A stretch of 64,000 bases of DNA from Ignavibacteriales bacterium (lineage in GTDB: Bacteria; Bacteroidota; Ignavibacteria; Ignavibacteriales; Ignavibacteriaceae): the NCBI GenBank assembly GCA_016714125.1, contig JADJNX010000006.1:124001-188000 (forward strand), read 5' to 3'. Positions 41,212 through 50,024 of the stretch are shown here, piece after piece. The notes below the pieces were generated by a model. It was not told where the DNA came from. It saw only the letters and a list, made by a program, of their open reading frames with translations, and did no database searches. The number at the start of each line of letters is the position of its first letter. Within the stretch, counting starts at the first letter, position 1. Position numbers and translations under genes: made by a program.

Positions 41212-42496
41212 TCAGGGTATAGCAGTCAAGTCATCAATTACCCTCTCATCATAGAGCAGATAATCGTAAGTTTCGCGGCTTCGGGTTACATGCCATGTGT
41301 CACCATCCACGATGATTTCGGGTGGCTTTCTTCTGACATTATAATTTGAAGACATCACGGATGCGTAAGCACCGGCGGACATTAATGCCAAAAGATCATC
41401 GGGTTTCGCTTTTTGGAGTTCTCTTCCTTTTGCAAGATAGTCACTCGATTCGCAGACGGGACCCACAACATCATAAGATATTCTCTCGCGGGAATCATCC
41501 TTTTCAACAGGGAGAATGTCATGGAAACTCTGATAGAGAATAGGTCTTAAAATTTCTGTCATCGATGAATCGAGGATCACAATATTTTTGCTGCCACTTT
41601 CTTTTGTATAAAGCACCTTGCTGACGATTGCTCCGCAGTTGGCAGTCAAAAATCTTCCGGGTTCAAAAAAGATGTCACACCCAAAATCGTTCATCAAGGG
41701 GAGCTTCTTTTACCAAACTCTTGAATATGAAACCGGGTCGCCTCCGTGGTAAGGGGGAGCCAAAACCACCACCAAGGTCGATATGTTTAAGTTTGATCCC
41801 GTGTTCTTCCAGTCTTTGTACAAAAGTATGTAGTTTATTTAGTGTTACAAAATAGGGATCAAATGAGAGAATTTGAGAACCGAGATGCACATCTATACCG
41901 GTAAATTCAATATTTGGGTACTTATCTCTGTGGAGATAAATGTCCATTGCGGGTGCGGGATCCATGCCAAATTTTACACCACTTTTCGCTGTTGATATGT
42001 TGGGGTGAGTTTGAACCACAATATCGGGATTAACTCTAAGAGCCACAGGAGCAATTTTCCCAAGCTCTCCTGCAATTCTATTAATCTGCTCAACTTCCTC
42101 TTTTGATTCAGCTTTAATCATCAACATGTCGTTTTCAACTGCCATTGTGATTTCGTCGAGGGTTTTACCAACTCCCGTCATTATCATCCGACTTGGATGA
42201 GCCCCGGCTCTTATTGCTCGGGTAAACTCTCCACCCGAATTTACATCGAGACCAAACCCCATGTTGTAAATTATTCTGATTACATTCAGGTTTGAATTCG
42301 ATTTTACAGCAAAAAATACTTTATGATTCACTTCGCTAAAGGCGTCGGTAAATTCTTTGCATCTTTTTATAATCGAAGCTTTGCTGTAAATGTAGGCGGG
42401 GGAGCCTTCTGCTAAAATAATTTCTTCTACAGGGACGTTTTCACAAAATAGTTTGTTATTTTGGTAGTGCCAAAAGTTATCTTCAAAGTGCAGCAT
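41212..42496 (-). CDS. lysA: Diaminopimelate decarboxylase; frame disrupted around 41710-41757
   Basis: LysA makes lysine from meso-diaminopimelate with PLP. The PLP lysine is in KVFFAVKSNSNLNV, the glycine loop is HIDLGGGFG, and the substrate Cys/Glu motif is VCESSDYLA near the C-terminus. The order and length (about 427 residues) fit the family. One extra base in the G5 run at 41753-41757 moves the frame: the corrected reading SPYHGGDPVSYSRV then meets TAA at 41710-41712 before LMNDFGCDIFFEPGRFLTAN. So at least two errors, or an error and a true stop, fall within 50 bases. All motifs on both sides are conserved. Confidence 0.87.
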
Positions 42497-42577
42497 TATG
42501 GGGAATTTTATGTAAGTAAAAACGAAATTTACTCAAAAAGTTAAGACGACGGAATTACACAGTTCCGGGAGACTCAA

Positions 42578-43939
42578 ATGTATAAACAGATTGTTGTTGA
42601 TGATAGACGAATCAGACTGCTTCAGAGTGGAGCAAACAAGAAGGGTGTGGTGGTTTATTGGATGAGTCGGGACCAGCGGGCTGAGGATAACTGGGCATTG
42701 TTATATGCACTTCAAATTGCCGACAAAAGGCAACTTCCACTTATGGTCGTTTTTACTTTGCTGCCCGAATTTATGGAGGCTACCGAAAGACAATACAATT
42801 TTATGTTAAAGGGGCTTGCAGAAACCGAGAGGAGACTCCGTGGTTATCAAATCCCATTTAAGGTGCTTTTAGGTGAGCCAAAAGATGTTTTGCCGGCATT
42901 CCTCAAGGAATCAGGCGCTTCAACACTTGTTTCAGATTTTGATCCTTTGAAGATTAAACGAATCTGGAAGAGGGATGTTGCAAAAAACATCACAATTCCT
43001 TTTTATGAAGTGGATGCCCACAATGTTGTCCCTGCACTCCATGTTTCAGATAAGGAAGAATTTGCGGCTTATACCATCAGACCAAAAATCGAGAGGCTTC
43101 TGCCCGAATTTCTGACTTCATTCCCAAATCTTACTGAGCCGATTGTTAAGGAGAGTATGCGGGAAATGGTTGATTGGACAGCGGTGGCTCAAAGTCTGCA
43201 AATCGACACTACTGTGAAAGAAACAACCCAATTTACTCCGGGGTCAAAGGCGGCCGATTTTAAACTTCAGGAATTCCTGATCAAAAAAATCGACAAATAC
43301 AACGAAAAGAGAAATGATCCCACCGAAGAGTATCAGTCGGACATCTCACCCTATTTACACTTTGGACAAATTGCACCACAGCGGGCAGCTTTTGAGGCTT
43401 TCACAAGAATTAAAAACAGCGAGGCAAAAGATGCATTTCTGGAGGAATTGATTGTCAGGAGGGAGTTATCTGATAATTTCTGCTATTTTAATCCAAAATA
43501 TGATTCTTTTGAAGGGCTGAAAGATTGGGGTAAAAAGACTTTAAACGAACACCGCAATGATGAAAGAGAGTTTGTTTATTCTCTCGAAGAGTTTGAAAAA
43601 GCAAAAACCCACGAAGATTTGTGGAATGCTGCCCAAATGGAGATGGTAAAATCGGGGAAAATGCACGGTTATATGAGAATGTATTGGGCAAAAAAGATTC
43701 TTGAATGGAGTGGAAGTCCCGAAGAAGCGATGAATATCTCAATATACCTGAACGACAAATACTCTTTGGACGGAAGAGACCCAAATGGCTACACCGGAAT
43801 AGCATGGTCAATTGGTGGTATTCACGACCGGGCCTGGACAGAACGTCCTGTGTATGGGAAAATCAGATATATGAATTACAACGGTTGCAAAAGGAAATTT
43901 GACACTGCCCAATACATCGGGAAATGGAGTCAGGGCTGA
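42578..43939 (+). CDS. Class II CPD photolyase
   Basis: The intact 453-residue flavoprotein repairs cyclobutane pyrimidine dimers using blue light. The N-terminal alpha/beta domain starts KKGVVVYWMSRDQRAEDNWA. The FAD-binding helical domain carries SDISPYLHFGQIAPQRAAFE, RRELSDNFCYFNP and the class II signature HDRAWTERPVYGKIRYMNY. The tryptophans around KMHGYMRMYWAKKILEW form the electron-transfer route of this class. It has its own promoter region divergent from lysA. With the CarH-like regulator and the carotenoid operon in the same window, it points to life with light exposure. Confidence 0.94.
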   Translation: MYKQIVVDDRRIRLLQSGANKKGVVVYWMSRDQRAEDNWALLYALQIADKRQLPLMVVFTLLPEFMEATERQYNFMLKGLAETERRLRGYQIPFKVLLGEPKDVLPAFLKESGASTLVSDFDPLKIKRIWKRDVAKNITIPFYEVDAHNVVPALHVSDKEEFAAYTIRPKIERLLPEFLTSFPNLTEPIVKESMREMVDWTAVAQSLQIDTTVKETTQFTPGSKAADFKLQEFLIKKIDKYNEKRNDPTEEYQSDISPYLHFGQIAPQRAAFEAFTRIKNSEAKDAFLEELIVRRELSDNFCYFNPKYDSFEGLKDWGKKTLNEHRNDEREFVYSLEEFEKAKTHEDLWNAAQMEMVKSGKMHGYMRMYWAKKILEWSGSPEEAMNISIYLNDKYSLDGRDPNGYTGIAWSIGGIHDRAWTERPVYGKIRYMNYNGCKRKFDTAQYIGKWSQG

Positions 43940-43998
43940 AGGAAAGCGTTCCATGCTTTTTCAAATTCTTTTGTTTCTATCAGGATTCCTATTTTCAT
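43930..43998 (-). pseudogene. N-terminal remnant of a DsrE-like gene
   Basis: An ATG at 43998 with GGAG eight bases upstream starts MKIGILIETKEFEKAWNAF and then stops after three more residues. The first 19 residues match the start of small DsrE/YchN-type proteins, which are about 115 residues. The rest of the gene is absent: the frame runs into the end of the photolyase gene. It could be a true deletion scar or an assembly join. Confidence 0.6.
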
Positions 43999-44039
43999 CT
44001 TTTAATCTCCGGTTGATTTTTATAACTATTCAATTAAAG

Positions 44040-45057
44040 TTACTCTTCATCAAGCAGTAAAAAATTGTTGCTTATTGCTTTAAACGAAAATCGTTTGTCA
44101 TCGGCTGTGCGAAACACCAATCCCTCGCGATTGGCATCGGGGTTCAATTGTGACTTCCCATTCGCCATCTGCAATATTTCGTCGATACTTTCAGGCAGAC
44201 TAAAATCATTAAAAACCACCGGCACCTTCTCGAGACCAAAACTATCCATTATTTCAAAGAAAGACAGCCCTGTCGAAATATCGATATGAGTCAATATCAA
44301 AAGCATCAAAAAATTTGATTGATTGACCCTTAAATTTGTAAATATTCTTCTGGATTCCTTCCCCAAGCAGTTCACCTTGAAGGGCGATGTTTCGTCCTAA
44401 ATTACGCAGTTTATTCTCGATATCGAGCTCTCTGACCACTTTCCAGTAAGTATTTTCCGGATTTTCAACCAGTTCAAGATTTCTTGAGCAGATTCCAAAC
44501 TGTCCATCCTTCAGATAGATAGTAATTGAAGTTCCGTCAACTTTCTCTGTTACATAAAAAAGGGAATGTTTGTAGAGAATCAGTTCATCAAGAAGATTTT
44601 GCACCCTCTCCTCATCGGTTTTACTAAGAAATCCGGGAAATGGCCCCTTAACTTCACCTGCAAGCTTGGCAGGAATTGGGGGTTCGTATTTCACAATTTC
44701 AAGCAGATCGGTAACATCAGTTCCTGGAATGAGATCGATGCAGTGTGCACCCAGGGCAGTTACAGGGAGAAGGAGTCCCTGGCTGATTTGACCTCTTAAT
44801 TTGATCGTTTTAAGACGAAAACCCTCTTTGCCATCTGACATTCTTTTAAATGAGGACTTCCTCAGGAATTCAAATTCAGGTTTTACGGGGAGTAAAGAAT
44901 CAACTTCACAGTAAATTGCTGGGTCACCCGGACTAAATTCGTCCTTTTTGATTACTACCTTCCAACCAAGAATTGAAGCAAGTTCAATTTTGTCTGCTCC
45001 GTCAATTGGTTGTACATCAGAAACAATTTGGATCGTAGCTAATTTTCTCATTGTCAT
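44040..45057 (-). CDS. RNA ligase of the DraRnl (Rnl5) type; one frameshift
   Basis: The N-terminal OB-like domain (MRKLATIQIVSDVQPIDGAD, KDEFSPGDPAIYCEVDSLL) is followed by the nucleotidyltransferase domain. The adenylated lysine is in FYVTEKVDGTSITIYL (motif I, KVDG), with later motifs ALQGELLGEGIQKN and EGLVFRTADDKRFSFKAIS. This arrangement matches the Deinococcus radiodurans RNA ligase (TIGR02306), which seals 3'-OH RNA to 5'-phosphate in nicked duplexes. One extra base in the A3 run at 44276-44278 moves the frame; reading continues as STGLSFFEIMDSFGLEKVPV, for about 338 residues. It is divergent from aspS. A role in RNA repair is inferred. Confidence 0.87.
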
Positions 45058-45204
45058 ATTAAAATTTGTGAAAAGTTGATAATAATATAAGAAATGAGAA
45101 TGGGAATCCTGCCTTCCGGAATTTTTCGGTTTTTACATCAATTCATTATTAAGTAAATTTAAAGTCAGATTTTTTTGAAATAAACGAAGAGCAAACAACG
45201 ACTG

Positions 45205-46971
45205 ATGGAATTTAAGTTAAGAACACATAATTGTGGTGAGTTACGGGAGAGCAATATTGGCGAAAAGGTTGTGCTAAACGGCTGGACAGCAGTGAGAAGA
45301 GACCTCGGTGGGGTTATTTTTATTGATCTGCGCGACAGGTTTGGTATCACCCAGGTGGTTTTTGAGCATACTTTTAATGCAGATTCTCATGAACAGGCAA
45401 AAGAGTTAAGATCAGAATTTGTAATTTCCATCGAAGGAACCGTCAGGAAAAGACCTGAAGGTACTGAGAATGATGCCTTGCCAACAGGGAAAGTGGATAT
45501 AATGGTTGACAAATTATCGATTCTGAATCGCGCAAAAACTCCTCCCTTCCCAATTGAAGATGAGATTGATGTACATGAAGAGCTTAGACTAAAATATCGC
45601 TACCTTGATCTTCGTCGTCCTTCTATGCAGAAGAATATGCTTCTTCGCCACAGAATGTATCAGGTTGTGAGAAGTTTCTTCGACACTAACAATTTTGTTG
45701 AGATTGAAACACCGATTTTGATGAAATCCACCCCTGAAGGGGCGAGGGATTTCCTTGTACCAAGCAGAATGCATAAAGGGAAGTTTTATGCTCTGCCACA
45801 GTCTCCTCAACAATATAAACAGATATTAATGGTAGCCGGTTACGATCGCTACTTCCAGATTGTAAAATGTTTCAGAGATGAAGATCTTCGAGCTGACAGA
45901 CAGTTGGAATTTACCCAGATAGATGTTGAGATGTCGTTCATCAACCAGGATTTTGTTTTTTCAACTTTTGAAAAACTGATGAAGGTTCTCTACAAAGAGA
46001 TTTGGGGAAAAGAGTTGGAAACCCCAATTCCACGCCTCACATTTGAGGAAGCGATGACATGGTATGGCTCTGATAAACCCGATTTAAGATTTGATCTCAA
46101 AATGTCAACTTTAAACGGAGTTTTTGCAAATACCGAATTTAGAGTTTTCAAAGATACAATTGAAACTAAAGGAATTATCACCGGACTTGTTGCTCCGGGT
46201 TGTGGCGACTATACCAGGAATCAGCTTGATGTGCTTACCGACTTTATCAAAAAACAGGGTGCGGGTGGGCTCATCTGGATTCGTGTGAAAGAAGACGGGC
46301 TCGAATCTCCAACCATGAAATTTTTCACGGATGAAGAAAAAGTTGCCATGGTGGAAGAACTTGGTGCAAAACCGGGTGATTTGATCCTGATCCTGAGTGG
46401 TAAAAAATATAAAACCCTCGGATTGATGGGTAACATTCGTCTTGAGATGTCGAGAAGATTAAATCTGGTTACGGAAGAGACAGAACCAAAACTTCTTTGG
46501 GTTAAAGATTTCCCACTTTTTGAATGGGATGAAGAGACCAACAGATATTACGCTATGCATCATCCCTTCACTTCCCCCAACATGGAGGATTTGGCATTGA
46601 TGGATACCAATCCTGCAGAAGTCAGGGCTCAGGCGTATGATTTGGTTCTTAATGGTAACGAAATTGCCGGCGGAAGTATCAGAATTCATGATTCATAGTT
46701 ACAAGCCAAAATGTTTAAAACACTTGGATTCACTGAAGAAGATGCAAAAGAGAAGTTTGGTTTCCTTATGGGAGCTTTTCAATATGGAGCGCCTCCTCAT
46801 GGTGGAATCGCTTTCGGTTTTGACAGACTCTGTATGATTTTCTGCGGAGAAAAATCGATCCGTGAAGTAATTGCATTCCCCAAAACTGCAAATGCCATCT
46901 CACTTATGGATGACAATCCATCTCTCGTCTCCGACGAGCAGTTGAAAGAACTGCATCTCAGAATAAGATAA
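45205..46971 (+). CDS. aspS: Aspartyl-tRNA synthetase; in-frame TAG
   Basis: This class II synthetase charges tRNA-Asp (or tRNA-Asp and tRNA-Asn in some bacteria). The N-terminal OB domain has GWTAVRRDLGGVIFIDLRDR. Motif 2 is FQIVKCFRDEDLRADRQLEF, the bacterial GAD insertion follows, and motif 3 is GAPPHGGIAFGFDRL. The frame is open throughout except for TAG at 46696-46698 (codon 498 of 588), within IRIHDS-LQAKMFKTLGF, where a Gln or Glu is expected; CAG to TAG would explain it. The frame does not shift. Since the gene is essential and everything after the stop is conserved, a base error is most likely. A terminator follows. Confidence 0.92.
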
Positions 46972-46978
46972 AAATTAA

Positions 46979-47004
46979 ACCCGGCGATGAGCCGGGTTTT
47001 TTTT
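46979..47004 (+). terminator. Rho-independent terminator of aspS
   Basis: ACCCGGC and GCCGGGT form a perfect stem around GATGA and are followed by T8. Confidence 0.92.
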
Positions 47005-47025
47005 GTCTAATTGCTGGTGATTTTT

Positions 47026-47070
47026 AGGGGACGCAGATACACGCAGATTAGGAGGATTTTCGCGGAGTAT
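47026..47070 (+). repeat. Dispersed intergenic repeat (GACGCAGATACACGCAGATTA type), third copy
   Basis: AGGGGACGCAGATACACGCA followed by GATTAGGAGGATTTTCGCGG closely matches 23722-23765. It fills most of the gap between aspS and rmuC. Confidence 0.8.
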
Positions 47071-47115
47071 TTTGTAATTTTGTGTGGAAAGTAAAAACAT
47101 TTATACGGGTGTAAC

Positions 47116-48474
47116 ATGGAAACAATTGGTTTTTTAGTGGTTGGATTGGTTGTGGGATTTATTGTCGGATATCTGATTGCAAATGCAAAAAAATCCGGTG
47201 TTCAGAGTGAGATGGCTGTGCTTACGGAAAAGAGCAAAAGGTCTGAAAATGAGGCAGTTACTCTTAAAGAACAATTGGACAAAGAGAGAACAAATTACAA
47301 TAACCAGCTTCGACAATTGGAATCGGAGAAGGGGAGATTCGAAGAGAGTGCCCGCCGGATACCGTATCTTGAAGACGAGTTAAAATCTCTCCAAGAGTCA
47401 TCCAAGAATTTGAAGGCCCAAAATGCTGCTTTAAATGAACGCTACATTGCAGAAAAAGAGAGTCTTGAGCTACGCCTAAATGAATTAAAAGAAGCAAAAG
47501 AAGCCCTCACCAAAGAATTTGAGAATATCGCCAACAGGATATTTGAAACCAAAAATCAGACTTTCACGGAACAAAGCAAATCAAATCTTGAATCCCTCCT
47601 GCAACCTTTTAAAGAAAATATTTCTGAATTCAAAGCAAGAGTTGAGAATATCTACACCGAGGAAACCAGGGAACGATCATCTTTACGAACCGAATTGAAT
47701 GCACTTCGGGATCTAAATTTACAGTTGAACGAGGGTGCCAAAAATCTTACCAATGCTCTGAAGGGGGATAAGAAAAAACAGGGGACATGGGGTGAACTGA
47801 TACTTGAGCGGATTTTTGAAATCTCAGGATTGACAAAAGGGAGCGAGTACAGAATCCAGGTGTCGGGGATTGGTATAGAGGGTGCACGATATCAACCAGA
47901 TGCAATTGTATATCTACCTGATAACAAACAAATAATTGTGGATGCAAAAACTTCACTTGTGGCTTATGAGAGGTATTTTTCTGCTGAGGAGGAATCCATT
48001 AAAAAGATGGCACTCTCTGAACATATTAATGCGATTGAAAAGCATATAAATGACCTGAGTGCAAAAGAATATTACAGAATAGAAGGAGTTACTTCTCTCG
48101 ACTATGTATTGATGTTTATACCAATAGAACCTGCTTTTGACCTCTTGATGCAGGAGTCGCCTGAAACTTACAATAGAGCTCTCGAAAAAAATATTATCCT
48201 TGTTACCCGAACCACGCTCCTCGTGACTTTAAAAACGATCGGAAGTATCTGGAAAACAGAAAAACGGAATCAGAATGCAATATTGATTGCCAACAAAGTT
48301 CAAGACTTTTTAAAGAAACTGGAACGGTTTGTTGAAAACTTTGAGGAGGTTGGGAAGGCACTCGATAAAGCACAGCGGGTATATGGTGACGCCAACAATC
48401 AATTACGGGATGGCAGAGGGAATCTGACCTCACGCGGATATGAGATAGCTCAACTTGGCGGCTTTCCAGATTAA
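47116..48474 (+). CDS. rmuC: DNA recombination protein RmuC
   Basis: The intact 452-residue protein has an N-terminal membrane anchor (GFLVVGLVVGFIVGYLIAN), a long coiled coil (about residues 30-165, rich in Glu/Lys/Leu), and the conserved RmuC domain from QGTWGELILERIFEISGL through YQPDAIVYLPDNKQIIVDAK to FVENFEEVGKALDKAQRVY. The VDAKTSL motif is part of a PD-(D/E)XK nuclease-like fold. RmuC limits certain rearrangements at inverted repeats in E. coli; its exact activity is unclear. It appears as a single-gene unit downstream of a repeat. Confidence 0.92.
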   Translation: METIGFLVVGLVVGFIVGYLIANAKKSGVQSEMAVLTEKSKRSENEAVTLKEQLDKERTNYNNQLRQLESEKGRFEESARRIPYLEDELKSLQESSKNLKAQNAALNERYIAEKESLELRLNELKEAKEALTKEFENIANRIFETKNQTFTEQSKSNLESLLQPFKENISEFKARVENIYTEETRERSSLRTELNALRDLNLQLNEGAKNLTNALKGDKKKQGTWGELILERIFEISGLTKGSEYRIQVSGIGIEGARYQPDAIVYLPDNKQIIVDAKTSLVAYERYFSAEEESIKKMALSEHINAIEKHINDLSAKEYYRIEGVTSLDYVLMFIPIEPAFDLLMQESPETYNRALEKNIILVTRTTLLVTLKTIGSIWKTEKRNQNAILIANKVQDFLKKLERFVENFEEVGKALDKAQRVYGDANNQLRDGRGNLTSRGYEIAQLGGFPD

Positions 48475-48599
48475 AAAATTATCTGCCGGTGATGAGACAA
48501 CCCCGGAAGAAGATGCGAATTAAGCTAATATAAAAGGTTGCTCAAGGACGGGTAATATCATTCCGGATTACAAACCTGGCCCAAAAGGGCATCACCGGG

Positions 48600-49562
48600 T
48601 TACAAAATACCTTTGATATAACTAAAAATATTCGTCGCATGAAATCGTGAATTTTCGATAAACCATTTTCGGGTTTCCTGACCACAACAGACCACGCCGG
48701 CGAGGAATATGCCCGGGATATTGGTTTGAAATGTTGTGTTATCGTATTGTGGTTCCATGGTTACGGGATCAATTGTAGCGATTCCAATCCTGGTGAGGAA
48801 ATCATAATCGGGGCGATAACCGGTCATTGCCAATACAAAATCATTTTTGATAGTTATTGTGCCTTCCGGCGATGAAATCAGGACACTATCTGCCTTAATT
48901 TCAGACACAGTGGAATTAAAATATGCTTTAATGCTGCCGTCTGTAATTCGATTTTCAATATCTGGTCTTACCCAGTATTTTACACCTTTATCGATGGTAT
49001 CATGTTTTATAACCATCGTTACCCTCGCTCCTTTTCTGAAAGTTTCCAACGCTACATCCACCGCCGAATTTCCTCCTCCAATCACAACAATATCCATATT
49101 TGCGTAGAGGTGTGGATCATCATAATAGTGTTTAACTTTTGATAGTTCCTCCCCGGTGATGTTCATCAGGTTTGGGAAATCAAAGAATCCTGTCGAAACT
49201 ATGACAATTTTTGCATTGTAAACATTTTTATCGGTGAGGATTGTGAAATCACCTTTTGAACCCGAGACATTTTCAACTTTTTCATACAAATTAATATCAA
49301 GTTGCCACGAATCCGCCACTCTGCGGTAATATTCAAGTGCTTCACTTCTGGTTGGTTTGGTTCCATGTGAAATGAAGGGGACCTCTCCAATTTCAAGTCT
49401 CTCGGAAGTGGAGAAAAAAGTCATGTTAACGGGATAGTTAAAAATTGAATTAACCAGACACCCTTTTTCGATGACTTTGTAAGAGAGGTTGTTCCGTTTT
49501 GCTTCGATGGCACAAGCGAGTCCGATGGGACCTGCACCGATAATAATTATATCATATTGCAT
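48600..49562 (-). CDS. YpdA-type FAD/NAD(P)-dependent disulfide reductase
   Basis: The start at 49562 (MQYDIIIIGAGPIGLACAIE) puts the FAD-binding GxGxxG at the extreme N-terminus as in the family; an upstream in-frame start at 49613 is less likely. A second dinucleotide motif VVIGGGNSAVDVALETFRKG binds NAD(P)H. The C-terminal NIPGIFLAGVVCCGQETRKW carries a Cys pair. The overall pattern matches YpdA, the putative bacillithiol disulfide reductase. Of about 320 residues. It implies, but does not prove, low-molecular-weight thiol chemistry; no bacillithiol synthesis gene is visible in the window. It is divergent from the DUF2203 gene. Confidence 0.88.
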   Translation of the reverse strand: MQYDIIIIGAGPIGLACAIEAKRNNLSYKVIEKGCLVNSIFNYPVNMTFFSTSERLEIGEVPFISHGTKPTRSEALEYYRRVADSWQLDINLYEKVENVSGSKGDFTILTDKNVYNAKIVIVSTGFFDFPNLMNITGEELSKVKHYYDDPHLYANMDIVVIGGGNSAVDVALETFRKGARVTMVIKHDTIDKGVKYWVRPDIENRITDGSIKAYFNSTVSEIKADSVLISSPEGTITIKNDFVLAMTGYRPDYDFLTRIGIATIDPVTMEPQYDNTTFQTNIPGIFLAGVVCCGQETRKWFIENSRFHATNIFSYIKGIL

Positions 49563-49635
49563 GGATTGAATAGTTTTTCGATTTCTGTTGTTATAGTAAT
49601 ATATAGAATTCAAGAATTTAAATTAGGTAAACTCA

Positions 49636-50019
49636 ATGGAAACAGAAATTAAATATTTCACCCCAAGGGAAGCAGCGAAAACTTTGCCACTCGTAAGAAA
49701 AATCGTCAGTGATATTCTTATTGAGGGGCAGGAGTTAAAATCTCTTGCACAAATCCAACCCCGAACCGCTGAAATTGAAGCACAGGTAGAAGTTCTTAAA
49801 ACCAATATCCTGAATTACATCGAAGAGCTTACAGAAATCGGTTGCTTTTTTAAAGACTGGAACTTTGAATTTGGGCTTGTCGATTTTCCCTCGGTCATCG
49901 AAGGGGAAGAAGTACTGTTATGTTGGAAGAGTGATGAAGATGAAATCAAGTTTTATCATGGTTATAACGATGGCTTTAAAGGCGGAAGAGAAATCCCGGA
50001 AGATAATCTGGAGAGTTAA
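49636..50019 (+). CDS. DUF2203 family protein
   Basis: The 127-residue protein starts with the family motif KYFTPREAAKTLPLVRKIV, continues as a helical hairpin (IEAQVEVLKTNILNYIEELT) and ends in the conserved part GLVDFPSVIEGEEVLLCWKS and FYHGYNDGFKGGREIP. DUF2203 proteins are common, often near carotenoid or housekeeping genes, and their role is unknown. The gene ends five bases before the first carotenoid-type oxidoreductase, so it probably opens the carotenoid operon. Confidence 0.87.
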   Translation: METEIKYFTPREAAKTLPLVRKIVSDILIEGQELKSLAQIQPRTAEIEAQVEVLKTNILNYIEELTEIGCFFKDWNFEFGLVDFPSVIEGEEVLLCWKSDEDEIKFYHGYNDGFKGGREIPEDNLES

Positions 50020-50024
50020 TAACA

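Noticed and set aside
39597..46698. Stop-codon reassignment (TAA or TAG read as an amino acid)
   Set aside because: Many intact genes here end cleanly with TAA, TAG and TGA, and the three internal stops are not of one type.
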